Source: Glossina fuscipes (Eukaryota > Arthropoda > Insecta > Diptera > Glossinidae). From it: a stretch of DNA of 64,000 nt. Positions within the stretch are counted from its first letter, which is position 1. Each line of letters opens with the position of its first letter. The notes below the pieces were generated by a model. That model saw only the letters and a program-made list of their open reading frames with translations, was not told the origin of the DNA and did not search any database. A program made the translations under genes and the position numbers. The DNA lies in contig NW_023998569.1 of the NCBI RefSeq assembly GCF_014805625.2, forward strand, positions 172,424 to 236,423. The letters are read 5' to 3'. Shown piece after piece: positions 11,301 through 25,026 of this stretch.

Positions 11301-12697
11301 AAGATGTGGTAATCACGAGGCGCCATGTCTGGTGAGTACGTCGGTTGTGGCAGAATTTCCCTTTCGAGCTGCAACAGTGAATCCTGGCTAACTCTTACAA
11401 TGAGTGGTCAAAAAATGGCATTTTCAGTCGATTCGTGTCGCTACTTTTAAACCATTAAAACCAAAACCGACAATTGAGATATGATGGAGCAGCATCACCA
11501 TAAACCTCTGAACATAGGCAACTTATTTCTTCAAATGAACAAGAAAAGCAATGAATCTGCAATAGGAAGAATTTTGAGCTGTCCATGATTAACGTCGGCG
11601 TACGTTGAATAAATCCGTAGTATTGAATGAAAAACTGTTATTTTATGTAAGGTCAATACCATCGAATGTACACTGATATTTCCCACTTCTTTAGCATTTT
11701 TACGTGTAGATGTCGCTGATCAAAATTTTTGAAAACACCTGGTAAAAGGGAATAAAGACCGCATAAATTTATTTCTAATTGTTACCGTTCAGTAATTTTT
11801 TTTAAGAGCATTATTTTTTTTTAAAAGTTTAACAAATGTTTCTGTATTTTTGCATTGCTTTTCGTTCTATGCCTGGATGCACAGCCTGGCTTAATAACTG
11901 CGTTGGGTACGGTAATCATCGTTACTTTTTCCTTTACATGCTATACACGACAATGGGTTCGTTATTCTTAGTAGTATTTGGTTTTGAAATCGGTTATAGA
12001 TATTTATGGCTGGAGCATACCGACAATTGGACTGAATTGGAACCATTGGAAGGGCATCCGGTCAAAATAAACTTAAGCGGACATTTAATTCCAGTGGTAG
12101 AATTTATTATACTTTTTATTGTTAATACATTGCGCATGCTAACAAACACTTATGCTCTTGTTTGACTTTGTATAGACTCATCTGAACGAATACGACGAAG
12201 ATATATGGCCTGCTCACCATGACTTACCGACACCAGCCAATGCAGTAGACGCTAACAGTCCGTACGTTTTGGGTCGACGTCGTGCTTTATGGTTTATGGC
12301 TTTTATAAATTTGGGCGTGATTATGGCGTTGGGTACACTTTGTTGCTGGCACGCTAAATTGATATCGCGTGGCGAGACCAGTATTGAGGCTCACATAAAT
12401 CAAGCACAACGTAAAGTTATGCTTGTACAGAAGAAGATTTATATCAATCCATATAATTTTGGACTAAAAATGAATTGGCGTTTGTTTTTAGGTGTAGTTA
12501 GAGGCCGGTAAGTTTATTACGATTTTAAATAAATGTTTAGCAACTCCTCCTCCTTCATTGTCTAATAAATTACTAATATTCATAGATCGTTTTGGCGTAC
12601 AGTTCTGTTACCATCTTGGCATAAACCCGAAGGTAACGGTTTAAGTTTTTACACAGTTGATAATTATATTGTTGTCGCAAATGATGAATGGCCATAA
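8392..12697 (+). CDS. ZDHHC16-type palmitoyltransferase
   Basis: Seven exons (8392-8460, 8516-8641, 8701-8892, 8956-9073, 11885-12096, 12176-12507, 12586-12697) give 386 aa, close to the human ZDHHC16 length of about 377. Two membrane segments (about 66-90 and 95-118) precede the cysteine-rich domain, in which CKKC and [10 protein letters not shown] lead to the active site Asp165-His166-His167-Cys168, then [15 protein letters not shown]. Two more membrane segments follow (about 180-205 and 260-285), and then TSIE, a variant of the family TTxE motif. Family knowledge: the enzyme transfers palmitate from its own cysteine to substrate cysteines at the ER or Golgi. The resemblance to ZDHHC16/Aph2 lies in the N-terminal [10 protein letters not shown] segment and overall layout. 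Intron 1 uses a weak GTAGGC donor, the only uncertain junction. Intron 4 is 2.8 kb, splits the codon just after the catalytic Cys, and holds a nested gene and a mariner relic. Confidence 0.92.
9126..9425 (-). CDS. Small secreted protein gene nested in a palmitoyltransferase intron
   Basis: Exons 9425-9420 and 9362-9126 encode an 80-aa protein. The 57-nt intron has a GTGAGT donor, a CTAAC branch site and a TTTAAAG acceptor. It happens to be in frame, so an unspliced reading also stays open. After splicing, the product starts [16 protein letters not shown], a clean signal peptide, which supports the intron. The mature part (about 60 residues) has [19 protein letters not shown], a Tyr/Ala/Gly pattern recalling short secreted or cuticle-associated fly proteins. 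I cannot name the family. The gene is opposite to its host gene and has its own TATA box, as expected for an independently regulated nested gene. Confidence 0.72.
   Translation of the reverse strand: MRVSYKSEKIPNKMCEFFSLKVCWILIFLSYACAASVLFPLTSIVRMPENDKAVIESARVNGNFAYSTMEGHAYKTITPLVGQILKLGPLVPVNYVHVQ
9489..9496 (-). promoter_or_regulatory. TATA box of the nested gene
   Basis: TATAAAAG on the minus strand, 64-71 nt upstream of the nested ATG (9425). The implied 5' UTR is about 40 nt. Confidence 0.65.
9500..11094. other. Rest of palmitoyltransferase intron 4, no gene seen
   Basis: AT-rich intronic sequence. A short exact repeat, tagacacaactatttagttg, occurs twice around 10530-10590. Nothing else is recognisable until the mariner relic. 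Confidence 0.5.
11095..11760 (-). mobile_element. Degenerate mariner transposase relic
   Basis: The minus strand near 11240-11360 reads as the C-terminal mariner catalytic segment ([13 protein letters not shown], compare the family YSPDLAPSDYHLF), followed by [11 protein letters not shown]. Upstream and downstream parts carry several stops and shifts, so this is a dead copy. It lies inside intron 4 of the palmitoyltransferase gene. The end near 11100 resembles 20550-20620. Confidence 0.75.
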
Positions 12698-15600
12698 AGT
12701 GATGTTTTATGCTGTTTCGTTTTAATGTTTAGTTGCCACCTTAATATCATTAACTTATTCATTGCTTTAGTACAACTTATACGTAATAGAAAAAACTTCC
12801 ATTAATTATGTTTATTAATGATTAATTATTAAATGCAAAAATTTGAATTAATATCAATTTAGTTTAAAGAATTTCTAAATCGTTAGTCATTTAAAGAAAT
12901 TATAGAGCAAAAGTTTCAATTAATGAGAATTTGAATTAAAAAGAATTTCTTAAAGAGAGCACTTCTTTTCCGAATTGATAATAACCCGCATTAGGTTCTC
13001 CTGTCGTAATAGATAGTGACAGATTTGCAGCTATAATTAATTTCACAAATGAGTAGGTTCTAAGAGATACTGAAAATCGGCAATTACGACGCTTTCATTT
13101 CAACCTTTCTATTCCTCTGTTCAATCGTCTGTTTACGATGACTCAGAAAGTGAATATGTTACAGAAAATTCGATAGGATTTGTTACGCATCAACGCGACA
13201 ACTATACCAAGAACTTACCGCAGCATGTTCCTCAAAAAATGTATTGTTTGTTAACCCCAGTTCTTCTTTGAAGTCTCCGTGTATGCAAAGTTGATGTAGA
13301 TAATCGAAACCTGGTTGGAAATGTGGAAATGCCACCAATTTACCACAATATGTCGTCACTAAAACTATTACATCAATTCACCAAACGCCAATTATCAAAC
13401 GGCCTGAGTCGGCTGTCGGTAAATACGTGCCTCCAGCAAATTCGAAAATCTGAAAGTAGATTGATCTGGACGCAAGGTTCTCAAGTAATATCAACCTTGT
13501 CTCAACAGACCGCCATGTATATACCAGAAGCAACTTTTCAGTGTGCAAAGTCCTTGCACTTTTAAATGTAAAGTAGGTACTGAGCAATTGACCAAATATA
13601 AGATCGGTGCGGTAAGAAATATATATTATATATGACAACAACAACGAATGAGATGCAATGTTTTAGCCGGCCGGCCACGCTAATCAGCATGAGGTTATTG
13701 TAGCCAGAACCAAGCGCGATATAAAGCTGGTAAAGTTGAAATCTGGTAAAATTTCATTACTCAACAAAAGTCGAGGGGAATATAAAACTAAATATCTAAA
13801 TATTGCCGTGAGGGAAATTTTTTATGGTAGAGGATATTTACGAATAAAATTATGTATGAAATGTTTGTCGTCGGGGATAGTTCTCATGGTAGAAAATATT
13901 TACGAATATAAAATGTAAAATGTAGTTGTATTACTAGTAATGACCCCAACTTGAGAGGTTTCACTTGTCTTTTTTTTTAACGAGTTTCAACAAATAGTTG
14001 ATTACACCTTATATAAAAAGGGTATCGCCTTTATGTACATATATGTAATACATGGTTCTGCAATTGCATTATGAGTCATGAATGTCCATCACGAATTGTT
14101 GCTGTTCTTAGAACCATCTTATAGACATGGGCACACTTCTGCCCGAATGCTAAGTCTATTTCACTTCCCGAAACAAAGCACACATATTCGATTAAAGCAG
14201 CCGTCTGTCCGTCTGTGTAGTGTCTAAAGGTATATATAATTACACATATAATAAATGTTCATAAGCGTTTCATAAGAAAATATTAATTTTAATTAGTAAT
14301 TAGCAATGGTGTTATTCTATCTACTACGAATTCCATGCATGACTTGTAGTAGTTGAATTCCACATGGGTGTAGAAGGTTACTCTTTCATTCATTAAGGAT
14401 ATTTTTCTGGAATGGATAAAAATGTATTCTTTCCTTACTTGACTGGCTGATGTTTACGTCAAAAATCCAAATGCGGTTTATCAACAACTCTTTCGCTTAT
14501 GCAATAATGGTAATATTTTTTTTGCTTCATTATCCGTCCCTCGTTCGTCTTTGCCGGTATCAGTGCCAGTTCGCATAATTTTACAAAATCTTTAAGTTTT
14601 AAATTTTTAAAGTTGACATGATCGCGACCATAATTTGAAGCGTTTTATATTGTAGAATTTAAATTGAATAAAGGCCTAGTAGTTATATGATTAAATTGTG
14701 GTGATAAGCAAAGAGTTAAAGTAATTGTCACAAAATAACTGCGAAGAGAGAAAATGGTTATGGGCCGAACCTCTTATAAGCGCCCTTTTATAAGATTTTT
14801 GAACCCTGCTACAGAGCAAGACTGACAGTGGGCCAAAGAATTATAGTTTGGGTAAATGCAAAAGTAAATTTTATGAGAGAGTATAATTTAAAGGGATTTG
14901 TTTTTCATCCTTCAGTGAGGTCTACAAAAGTTTTTTCATCTCTAAATAGTGTGCACACCATATACAAGCTCTTAATCCAAGTCGAATTCGATGCAAATAG
15001 AAATAAATGTCATATGACTGCATAATACTAATATAGACATTTTGGATCGACATTTTGATTTCGACCGTTCTTGAATTGCTCTTCCAATATTCCGTCTTTT
15101 GCTTTGTGTATTCCTTTTCGCTATCATTTCATTTGTCATATCATTTAATCGATCATAAACAGTGGGTTGATATTGACAAAATAGGCGTCTGCCTTGTTAT
15201 ATACCCCAAATTAGCAATCTTCTATTGGAAGTAATTTGCACTCAGCGAATAAAGGACAAAAAAGCATAAAAAAAAAATTCCAAAGCCATAAATGACAGGT
15301 GGTATTTAATCAAGTTAATATGCGTGTGGGTCTGAATAAGTGGTTAAGAATTGTGGTAAAGAGCAAATTTATTTATAATAAGTGGAACATGTTCTTTTTT
15401 TTTTTAACTTTAAGCACTCTTGCATATATGTAGATATATAAAAAATCAAAAAATAATGTATGTACTTTTTGTTCTGATAAATTAAAATGATGTGAAAATT
15501 TTCCAAAAAGTAAAATTTTAAAATTGACATTAATGCTAAAGCTAACTCACTATACTGTCAAAAAAGTATCAGGATTTTATTTGGCGAACATTTGTCTACA

Positions 15601-16074
15601 TTTATCTGTAAACAATTTTCAAGGTCGTATCGATTTCGTCCGTCATGCGCTTTAGAGCATTTACCAAATCGTTAATAGTTTTGAATTTATGGATTTAAAG
15701 GATAAAAATGATGCAAAATCGTATGCGACAGGTTGCGATGCTAGCTTGTCGAGGCTTCTTCCAAAAATATTCCTTGAACTATCTTTCAAATCAAAGCCAC
15801 TTTACGCTTAGCTCCTTGTCTGAATCATTAATCAAAATACCGCGAACAAATATGCGGATATTTCAATATCATGAGCAGTTGAAATAACATTTCGACTTTT
15901 CATGTTTCTTTTCTTTTACATTGGCAATAAACTTCGTCTTCCTAAGGCAGATAAACTTTGTAAACTCGGCGATGATTTCCAATACTAGAAAAATATTTTC
16001 TTTTTTAAACCCACCCATCATGGTGCGACGGGGGTGTACTCATTTTGTTTTTTTCGTTAATGAATGTGAGGACC
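12698..16074. other. Intergenic, no gene seen
   Basis: The 3' flank of the palmitoyltransferase gene, then AT-rich DNA. The strongest ORFs (60-88 codons) show no family resemblance or consistent splice context. A tccgtctgtccgtctgtgtagtgtc stretch near 14205 is shared in part with repeat family 1 copies. Confidence 0.5.
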
Positions 16075-16760
16075 AAAAAGAAAGCTTCAGAGACCCCGTT
16101 AAGTATATGTATTCGTGGTCAATGTGAAATTCTAGGTATATTTGACCATGTCTGTCTGTCTGTGTGATGTATGTTGTTGGCGCTCGTCTGCTCGCAAAAA
16201 TGAATATATTGACTTCAAATTCAATAAAAACAATAGAAGTTTCTGCGCGCAGGTTGGTATTCAAAATTGGCAGAATTGGTCGGAGCAGAAGCGCGCAGTG
16301 GAACGTAAACTAAATGCAACTCCGCTTTTTTAACAAAAAGTTTTGGATTTTTGCTCGTTATTCGGAAATTATAAAAGCTAGCAGGCGGAAATTCTCCACA
16401 TTTACTTTACGAAACAATCTACTGTCCGCAATGGAACGAATCGGCCATGCCCACACAAAGTTACAAGTGATTAAATATTGGTTTTCCTCTTTTTTGAGAT
16501 TTTGTGTTTATTTACCATAAGACAAACAAGACGGAATGTTTTAAACTGTTTTGTACACTCCTCAAATGGAGATATATTATCTGCCTAAAAATGGGTTAAT
16601 TCTAAAGTTAATAAGGTAGACATCCTGGTGAATTAGGTTTTCCTCAATAATAACAGCGATATGGGCATCAAATAAAAAACTCGGGGATTAGAATGCGAAA
16701 AACATAACGGTGGGTATGCGAGATTCGGCTTCCACCGAATATAATTTTCTTGCTTGTGAA
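16075..16760 (+). repeat. Dispersed repeat family 1, copy B
   Basis: Runs from agcttcagagaccccgttaa, through a tgtctgtctgtctgtgtga stretch, ctgcgcgcaggttggtatt and acacaaagttacaagtgatt, to gagattcggcttccaccgaa. These blocks are collinear with copy A and with the inverted copy at 60480. No ORF is conserved between copies. Confidence 0.8.
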
Positions 16761-19700
16761 GTTAAAAAGATTTTCTACAGAAAATAATGGTGAATTATCA
16801 AAGCTTAGCGTTTAAGCAGAATTGAAGAGAGAAATTTTTTTATTAATCTTTAGCCAAAATCTCATATTTACGGTAAAGAATCCTGTTAGAACTTTAGGAG
16901 ACCGATTTTAAAAAAATTTCACAACTGACTTATATAAGTTATGAAGTTATGCTATTTCGTATTGCGAGAATTTAAGCCCCATCGCTCGGAAAAGTACCCC
17001 TCAAAAGTACTCTCAAGAAAAATCCCTATGTGTCTGAGCTGTTTGCGAAGGTCGGATCTTCGGATGAATCGAAGAGCGGTACCACTTTTTTGTCTGATCG
17101 TGCGCATTACGACCAGGGAAACTTTGACAGCTATATCCACACGTATATCTTTATATATGAATTGAAAAAAAAATCAATGGAAACTGCTTTTGCGACCCAA
17201 AAGCCAAACTTACCCAAATTGCAACCTAAGCAATGATGACCAGCACACCTATTATGAATTACATATGCATTAAGTAGCCGCTAACTATATACGTGCGTGT
17301 GAATAGGTGCGTATTTTTATGTATTTGTATTGACACTGTCTCCTAAATAGTATTGGTAGTTATTCTATTAACATGCAATTGTATATGCGCGCGTGTGTGC
17401 GTATATGTGTTGGTATGCACGAAAAATAACAAATTTATACCGCTTAAACAAGCGGCTGCACAGCCTCAGTATTAAGCCAACTGTCAAACCTACAGCAACC
17501 ACATTCTTTCAAACATTTAAAACATTATTAAAGCGTTCAGATAAACGCAAAAGTTTCATGATACGAAAGATTTAACTCACAAACTTGAACTTGTTAATCA
17601 TATTTTACAGATAAATTTTGTAATCATAATAAACGCGTTTTTCGACGAACAGCATGTGCACTGTTTAAGTTAAATAGTTATAAGTGCATATAAAAAAAAA
17701 AAAATTGTATATAAAATGTGCATAAATTAAACAAAACAAATATTAATTTTTAAAACATTGCAAAATATTTACAAAAAAAAACAAGAAAAAGTTTATAAAT
17801 AATTTTTTAAAGTAGAGCAGATTTTTGACTAAAATTCTAAGTAAATTACGTTATTTATTTATTTTTTTTTTTAAGATTTAAGAAAATCGTGTTTGTTTTG
17901 CGAGAACGCCTCTAGCGAGCACAACAATGAAATAATTTGTGGTTTATTGATAGTTACGGTCGTAGAACTTTGTCATGAAAATAGTTTTCGAAATTTGCAT
18001 CTCTATTTAAAAAAGCGTCGACAAACCATCTACCAAGTAGTCCAACAGCAGAAAAATATTCGGTTTCTGTTTCTAAAGGGAGGTTGGTTCAAATGCAATT
18101 TGGCAAAAGAAATTGAAAAAAAAAAACTTTTATCGTAGAAATTCGCAGAGAGTAAAATATCGAAAATATATAACATTGGGTGAACTAGGCAAATTGATTT
18201 TTTTACTCAAAATTTTCAGAGCGTACGCCTGATTGATTCGCGTATTTTTTACACCGATTTTTTTTACAGCGATTTTGTTACACCTGTTCAAAAAAAAAAT
18301 ATATAGGTTTGTTGATGTCTCCGAAGCATATTTCTACGCTCTACGAATATTTGCAAAAGCACTTAATTGCAATTATTAGTTGACACCAATTAGAATGATT
18401 CTTCACAACTATATAGAATGCGCACGCACATTGCTTTGATAATTCGGAAGGAGGTTAAAAGATATTGAGCTTAATAACAAAGATGACTCGAACTCAACTA
18501 GATGCAAATGCTGATGTATAGGCGAATGGATAAAGTTAAAGAAAGGTTTAATGACTTTTGATTCATAAATAGCTTGAATTCTTCTTAGGGCATATGCCAT
18601 TAATTAATATTGTGGTTTCATTAGTAACAGAAGTACACGCTACAGGGCAAAATAATCTGAAATGAATAATTTAACAACTTAATTATCCTGCGTAGGTCAC
18701 TTACTTTGTTTGCTCTTCCTTTCTTTAGTTAGGCTAATCACTAGTAATGTCTAAACCTAAGAAGTCAGTCAGTCTTTCGAATACAACAAATAATAACTAT
18801 AATAAAAGTATTACATAGGTGATAATGAGTTTCATTATAAAATTAATCTGACGCTATATTGCTACCGTTGATTCCAAATATTAAATACATAACTACTAAT
18901 TGAAAAAATTATTTTAAAATGAAATTAAGTTCATGAATGGTGGTATAGGTTTCGTTTTTTTTTTTTTGCTTCTTCTTTTTTTTTTAAGTAAAGCAAATAA
19001 ATACAAACGTAAACATTAATGCGCTGCAAACGATAAGAGTCATTACGTAATAAGTTTATGCTGTTTATAATCAATCGTGTCTCGTTACTTGAAAAATTTA
19101 GCTTAACATGAGAGAATTTTAAATAATTTTTAACAGGTGTAAACAACTTCACTTATCGGCGTTTATTGACTTTGTTTATTCACATGCATGTTTTGTGTTT
19201 ATAATTTTACGTGCGTCAAGTTTTTAATCTCTTTACGTCACTTTTGCGCTCCCTACCAACGAGTAAATTATATTTTCCATAGAAAAGCTTCTAGAATATA
19301 AACCGTACGTGATCAATGAAAACTCTAATAACAATTTAATTAGACTTGCTTCTGTCTGACCCTATGTCCATTTACTATTGAAATTCTTTAAGCTTAGCAA
19401 GTTAAAGCGTCGAAGAATTTCAAAATCTAATGATGATGCGGTCACTTCATTCGTTATTATTATTGTAACTATAAAACCGTAGCCCAGCTCAATAGATAGA
19501 TAGATAGGTACAAAGTATATATAACTATCATACAGCATACATGTACAATATTCAACTGAAGGACAACCAATGTAATTATCTTAGTCAATAATATCCTTAA
19601 TAATCAATTCCTGGCGGTAAGAAGTACGTGTGCAAAAGTGTGGTCTAATCGCCTTCTACGCCTATGGATAGAAAGTTTGTAAGACTAGAAAAATCGACAT

Positions 19701-20544
19701 GACGCATATTTTTATCTACATATTTATTTATATTTATATCATGTTAAAGGCGAATCGTTCGCAAGTCATATGTCAGACTTTTAAAACGATCACGGATGGC
19801 TTTATGGGTAACAAAAAAAAAAAAAATAATAAAAGGAAAAGGAAAAGAAATTACGATTTCGTGTGGATTTCCCTTCTTTCTTTATTTGTTAGGTACACTA
19901 GGTGCGTTTTTAACTCATGTAAGCTATTCAATTAATCCATGATGTATTCATTTGTTGCTTATGATGATTAAGTTGCACAATTATTGGCAGAGATAATAAA
20001 TTTCACTCAAAAAATATTTCTTTTATCAAAGCTACTAATCTCCTACTAACTTGAAAAAGAAATGTTAATTAATATGTTATGTATTTATTTTTTTCCTTTT
20101 TTAATGTTGTATGTATTAAAAAGAAAATATGGGGAAGAAATTAAAATTAACTCGGCATTCTTTTTTGCCATACCAGTAATTTGATGAAAGAAATTCTGAT
20201 TAGAAATAAAAACAAGTCAAATAATTAGTTGGCCATATGACTTCAAACCTTTCAGTGTTTCTACTACTATTTCCTATTAAACTTAACGTTATTATTAGCT
20301 GCTATAATAGCAAACCCATGTTGCATCCACTTGAATAAGTGGTACTCAGAAATCGCTATGCCAACAGTCGCTGTGCAACAGTGTATCCCTGGTCTTGCAA
20401 AAAGTGGCCAAATTGACTTTTTCAATCAATTTGTGAGATAGCTTTTTTAAAACCCGAGTTTTTATATATAGGCACATAAATAAATAACATTGGGATAAAA
20501 TTTAATTTCGATCTTTTAGTTTGTTTTAATCAAAGCTTTTCACT
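16761..20544. other. Intergenic, no gene seen
   Basis: AT-rich, with poly(A) and poly(T) runs. No ORF with recognisable family features. Confidence 0.5.
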
Positions 20545-20730
20545 TGAAAAAGGCATTTATTGAAAAAAATTGATACAATGTGTATTAATCAAAATATGTT
20601 CCATCATTTTCTGCGGCAGAAGAACTTATATTGGTTTAACAACGATCCACATACCAACCCACTTCTTTAACTTTGCGGAGCTGCGTGCTAGCAAACCGTT
20701 CGTGTCGCAACATTTTTAAAATAATTCTGC
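20545..20730 (-). mobile_element. Short mariner-like relic
   Basis: Aligns by eye with the 3' end of the relic at 11095. Shared blocks include ttccaccattttctacaac versus ttccatcattttctgcggc, and a following ctttgcggac/agctgcgtg. It is too decayed to read as protein. Confidence 0.5.
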
Positions 20731-20814
20731 AGCCATTACTTAAAGCTAAGTTTTAACTTTCTATCCCAGTCTTTGAAATATTGATAATACTAATAGCAGA
20801 GAAGGGACGAGTGA

Positions 20815-20885
20815 GTGTTTGATACTGGTCAAGAATATATTTATTTTGAGGGGTCTCTGAAGCTTCCTTCTGGGTGTTGGAAATG
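20815..20885 (-). repeat. Repeat family 1 fragment
   Basis: The reverse complement reads gaagcttcagagacccctca followed by a tatattcttgaccag-like block, matching the start of copies A and B. Confidence 0.5.
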
Positions 20886-20930
20886 TTCGTTTTTCTTTCT
20901 TCGGTGATGGGTATAAATCTAGTGAAAGAA

Positions 20931-22284
20931 AAAAAAATTTACCGGCGGACGCGAAAACATAGAAAACTTTATTCAGATTCGAGCAGAATTTCGCGTTTAC
21001 TTTGAACCTTTTTTACCTGTCACATAAATTATCTGTTGTTATATCACTGGATTCTTACAAGAAGAAGAATGATAGTAAAACTAAGCAAAACTTTTTATAC
21101 TCAACTTGATGTATGTCTGTATACTACTTCGATACTTAAAATTGGTCTTAGAAATCTAAAAAAAAAAAATGTTCTAGGAGGGTTCGTTTAAATTAATTGC
21201 AAGAGTAGAATGTCCATGCCTTCCAGAGATTGTACATGCAAGCACATCACCTATTTTAAAACTTTAAATTTAACTTCATGTTTATTGTTAAATGTTGACC
21301 TGCTTTGGTTGGCAAAAATGCAAACGAAAGACTTAAGAAACAAACTTGTAATGAAAACTTATTTTGATTAACTATTTATTATACAGAATATAGATTCTAG
21401 GAATGATACGAAGAATCGTTACGAAATCGATTAAGCAATTATGATTATATTACGGCAATGAATCTTTCGTCATGTAATCAATGTCACGTTTGTTGTTAAT
21501 ATACATTAACTAGTAAAAAAACGAAAACAGTTAGATTTTATAAAATCATGTCGATTGGTTCACATAATGAAAATTTTTAACTGTCAAGTATAAGTAAATT
21601 TGTCTGGTTCGCTAAGCTTTCATTTAAAACCAGTTATTTGTCGATTTAATACCAATTACTACGTCATAATATGGAAAAACAACATTACATACTGACCACT
21701 AGCGACAACTGAGCTTTATATTCATACACATGTATATATGTACAAGAAAAAAAAAAGAAGAAATATAACTGCTTTCATTGAAAGTGCAAGTCTTTCCGTG
21801 GCATTGTTATTGTACTCGAATTCGTAATGCCACAGCACAATATACATATATACACGTACTCTCACGACCGAACTCAGGTATAAATATATGCGATTATATA
21901 ATGTAAACAAAAATGTGGTTTAGTGAGTTAAGACGGCAACCAACTGTGTGTACAAAAGAGGCACGAACATGCCTCCCCATGTAAATAATAAAAATATGAA
22001 TAAACGATTGATTAAAAACGCTGCCGAGATCGATTAGCAAACAAGAGAGAAAATGAGATGAAAGAAAGTTAAACACTTATGCGGTATAAAAAGTATTGAG
22101 CCTCACGAATTAGGTTGGACTTAGTTCCACTAAAATGTCTGCAAAAAATGTTTAACAATATATTAGCATGTAAACGAATACATACATATCTCTCTGCTAT
22201 GTTTTTTTTTTGTTTTGCTCTGTGAGCTGGAGGTAGAAAATCTTCAAAAGATACTGCTGGATCTTAATAGCAGCATGCACGATT
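20931..22284. other. Intergenic, no gene seen
   Basis: AT-rich sequence. No coding or RNA feature recognised. Confidence 0.5.
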
Positions 22285-22565
22285 CGCCATCCCTGACGCA
22301 TACGTACTAAAAACTACCCCCCACATAGACTTCGTCTACCACTCTCCCCGCGGGGCCACCGTTAAGTATTACTTCGCGGGTGCTGGTTGTCGCTAGAATG
22401 CTTCTGATGGTGGGACCTCAGTGGAATACACTATCGGCTTCCACTCCCTCTACTCTCCACCCGTTGTCTCTCCAATCGCCGTAACTCCACGAGAGTATTG
22501 TTAGCGAAAGCGTCTACGGCGTTCCAGGCTGCTGCACTGCCGACCATTACGCTCAATATCTCATT
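22285..22565 (-). mobile_element. Non-LTR retrotransposon tail fragment (R1/LOA-like)
   Basis: A GC-rich island in AT-rich DNA. On the minus strand it begins AAWNAVDAFANNTLVELRRL, which resembles the extreme C-terminus of R1/LOA-type ORF2 proteins. It is followed by a GC-rich apparent 3' UTR. Only the tail is present, as expected of a 5'-truncated insertion. The family assignment is from memory. Confidence 0.45.
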
Positions 22566-23808
22566 AGATGTATATACGTATGCTATGTGTATATACGTAT
22601 AAGTATAAGTAAGTGCGACATGTAAAAAATGGCTTAGTGATCAAATGTTCTCGTGTTAAGAGTAATGTAGCAACGGCTTAGTGGGGTATTTTTAGGCTAC
22701 AACACATTAATTTTTTTCTTTATCCTGCACTTGCCTTTATTGTGTGTGTGAAAGACATTTTCCCTTGTAGAAGTGATCTGGAGACAATTTATCTCATAAC
22801 GGAATAGGATGGTTCACTTGTAAAAACTTTTTGAATAAGTAAAGCAACTCAGCTACCTTAAGAAGAAGGAGCAGAAGAAGAGGTGAGAAAGAAGAAAAAA
22901 ATCGAAATTTTTAGCAACAGGTTTACTGTTATCAGAAAAAAAAACGTTACTACATGACAATTGCATTAATCTTTCTTTGGCGCTTTTAAATTTTTACATC
23001 GAATGTTTATGCGCATGTCGAACTGGTAAAAAATGGAGATTTGGATTAACAGTTTTACAAATTATCGGCGTTTTTATGAAGTAATTTTCAAAATTCTTTG
23101 CTTTATGCCATAAACGAAAGACATGAGCGCCGAAATTCGTTTTATATATCAGTTTTGCAAATGTGAGAGTTAAATAAAAAAAAAAAAAAAAAAAAAACAC
23201 CATATTAGTCCACGGCCTACCATCAAATACCCTAAATCACACTGCAGACTTCGGCATCATATGGGAAAGAGCGGTCCCATCCAAATCATTTGCAGTAACC
23301 TTGGGCCAAAACAAACCGGAGTAACAAATTTCATCCAAATATCTCAACATTTTGCGACCTGTTGGTAGAACACAAAAAAACAAGACGACCAGACCGACAG
23401 ACAAGCTTATACGGCCGGTATAATAAAAGGGTGGATCTAGCTCAAGTCGTTCTATGTGTTTGCAAAAACTTACTTGTGCCGCAAGTAGTGTACGGTATAA
23501 GAAAAGACAGGCGGTCGTGATTAGACAACAGTGAAAACGGCTAAACTAATCTTATTTCACATTTATGGCTGTGAAAGTCTAATAAAAAATTTGCAACGAA
23601 CGGACAGAGAGACGAACGTCATCGGGCATATTCAGCTAAAGCCAAACGGAACGTTCATCTTTGACATAATAATAAAACTAATTTTTCAGACTTGATATTC
23701 ATATTGTGTTGGATTAGAAAGTTGCGAAAAGTCTTACTACAAATGTTAAATATTTTATTTATATTAAAATTTATGTATATAGACACACACACGCACGCAT
23801 TTATACGC

Positions 23809-23843
<35 letters not shown>

Positions 23844-25026
23844 AATAATTATTTCCAAACGGGTTTTTTGTTTGCTTAAGAGTCTTCTATTGTAAACCAT
23901 TGCTTCAAAATTTAAGCGCAAAGTCTTTATAGTTCAATTTTACATACATAAGTAATTTCAGTTAACGAGTTTCAAATTATGCTACCCCTAATGTATGTTA
24001 TTCGCATAACAATTTATTATCACATTGTATACCACTTGCAGTACAGTTCGTGTGGATATATGTAACACCCAGAAGGATGTAGCACAGGGTGTATACAAGC
24101 TTGTGTTCATATACGTCACATCCAGAAAGGTTTAAGATAAACCCGCCTTTTGTTATGCCGGTTAACTCAGAATCATTTTCCAAATCTACTTACCCGTCTT
24201 ATGTTGCATATGTATGTAGGATTCTCACAAAATGCCAAATTGGCGCAATTGTCAACGTTTTATGATGAAAATTTGTTCGTGACAGTAATTTGACAAAATT
24301 TAAATCATTTGGAATTCCACTCCGTACAGGATTTCTTCTGAATAGTAAGCCCTTTAGAAAAAGGTTTAATTTTGTGATGAAAGTTCGTCCATAGTAGCAA
24401 TTTAGCCAAAAAAATTATGACGGTAGAGAATTTAGATCGCTTAGGTCTATTTTTTATATCTCAACAAATGTGGGGCTACCATGAAAAGTAACCTAGGTGC
24501 AATTTTCTGATCCCAACCAATGTAGCAACCTTTCGTATTGAGAGGAAGTCTAAGTTCTAGTTTTTTATGATGCAATCGAAGAAGCAATAAAATTTTTGCG
24601 AGGTAGATTAAGTTTGCTAAATTTGGACAATTCCGTGCGATATTCCTCCAATGTGTGTATATTTGTTTTGATGTGTCATCACCAAAACGAGTGAATAACT
24701 GTACCAGGCAAAGTGCTGTGCGATATCTAACTGTCGGCCTTGCTCGACCATAATGGTTTTACTTTTATTTTTGCTTAAACTAAAGGAAAACCATAACCAG
24801 TCTACATGTGACGTGATGTAATGTGCTTCGAAGATTCATTTGTTGACATTTGTTCGTTTATTCATGCATCGAAATGATTTCGCAACCCTAAAGATGGATT
24901 TTTCAAATCTTTTAAAATAATATTAAAGTAAACAATAATAATAAAAAACAAAACAAAAAAAATAAAAGTCCTTTAAACGAGACGACGGGGCAAACAAACT
25001 TTTGTACTTTTGTAAATTTTGGAGAG
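22566..25026. other. Intergenic, no gene seen
   Basis: Contains an (AT)n run at 23811-23840 and a repeat-like stretch at 23230-23440 with an agaccgacagacaagcttat block. No gene features. Confidence 0.5.

Noticed and set aside
13323..13644. Overlapping 80-88 codon frames on both strands
   Set aside because: No recognisable domain, signal peptide or splice context. The region could be a decayed element but nothing diagnostic is present.
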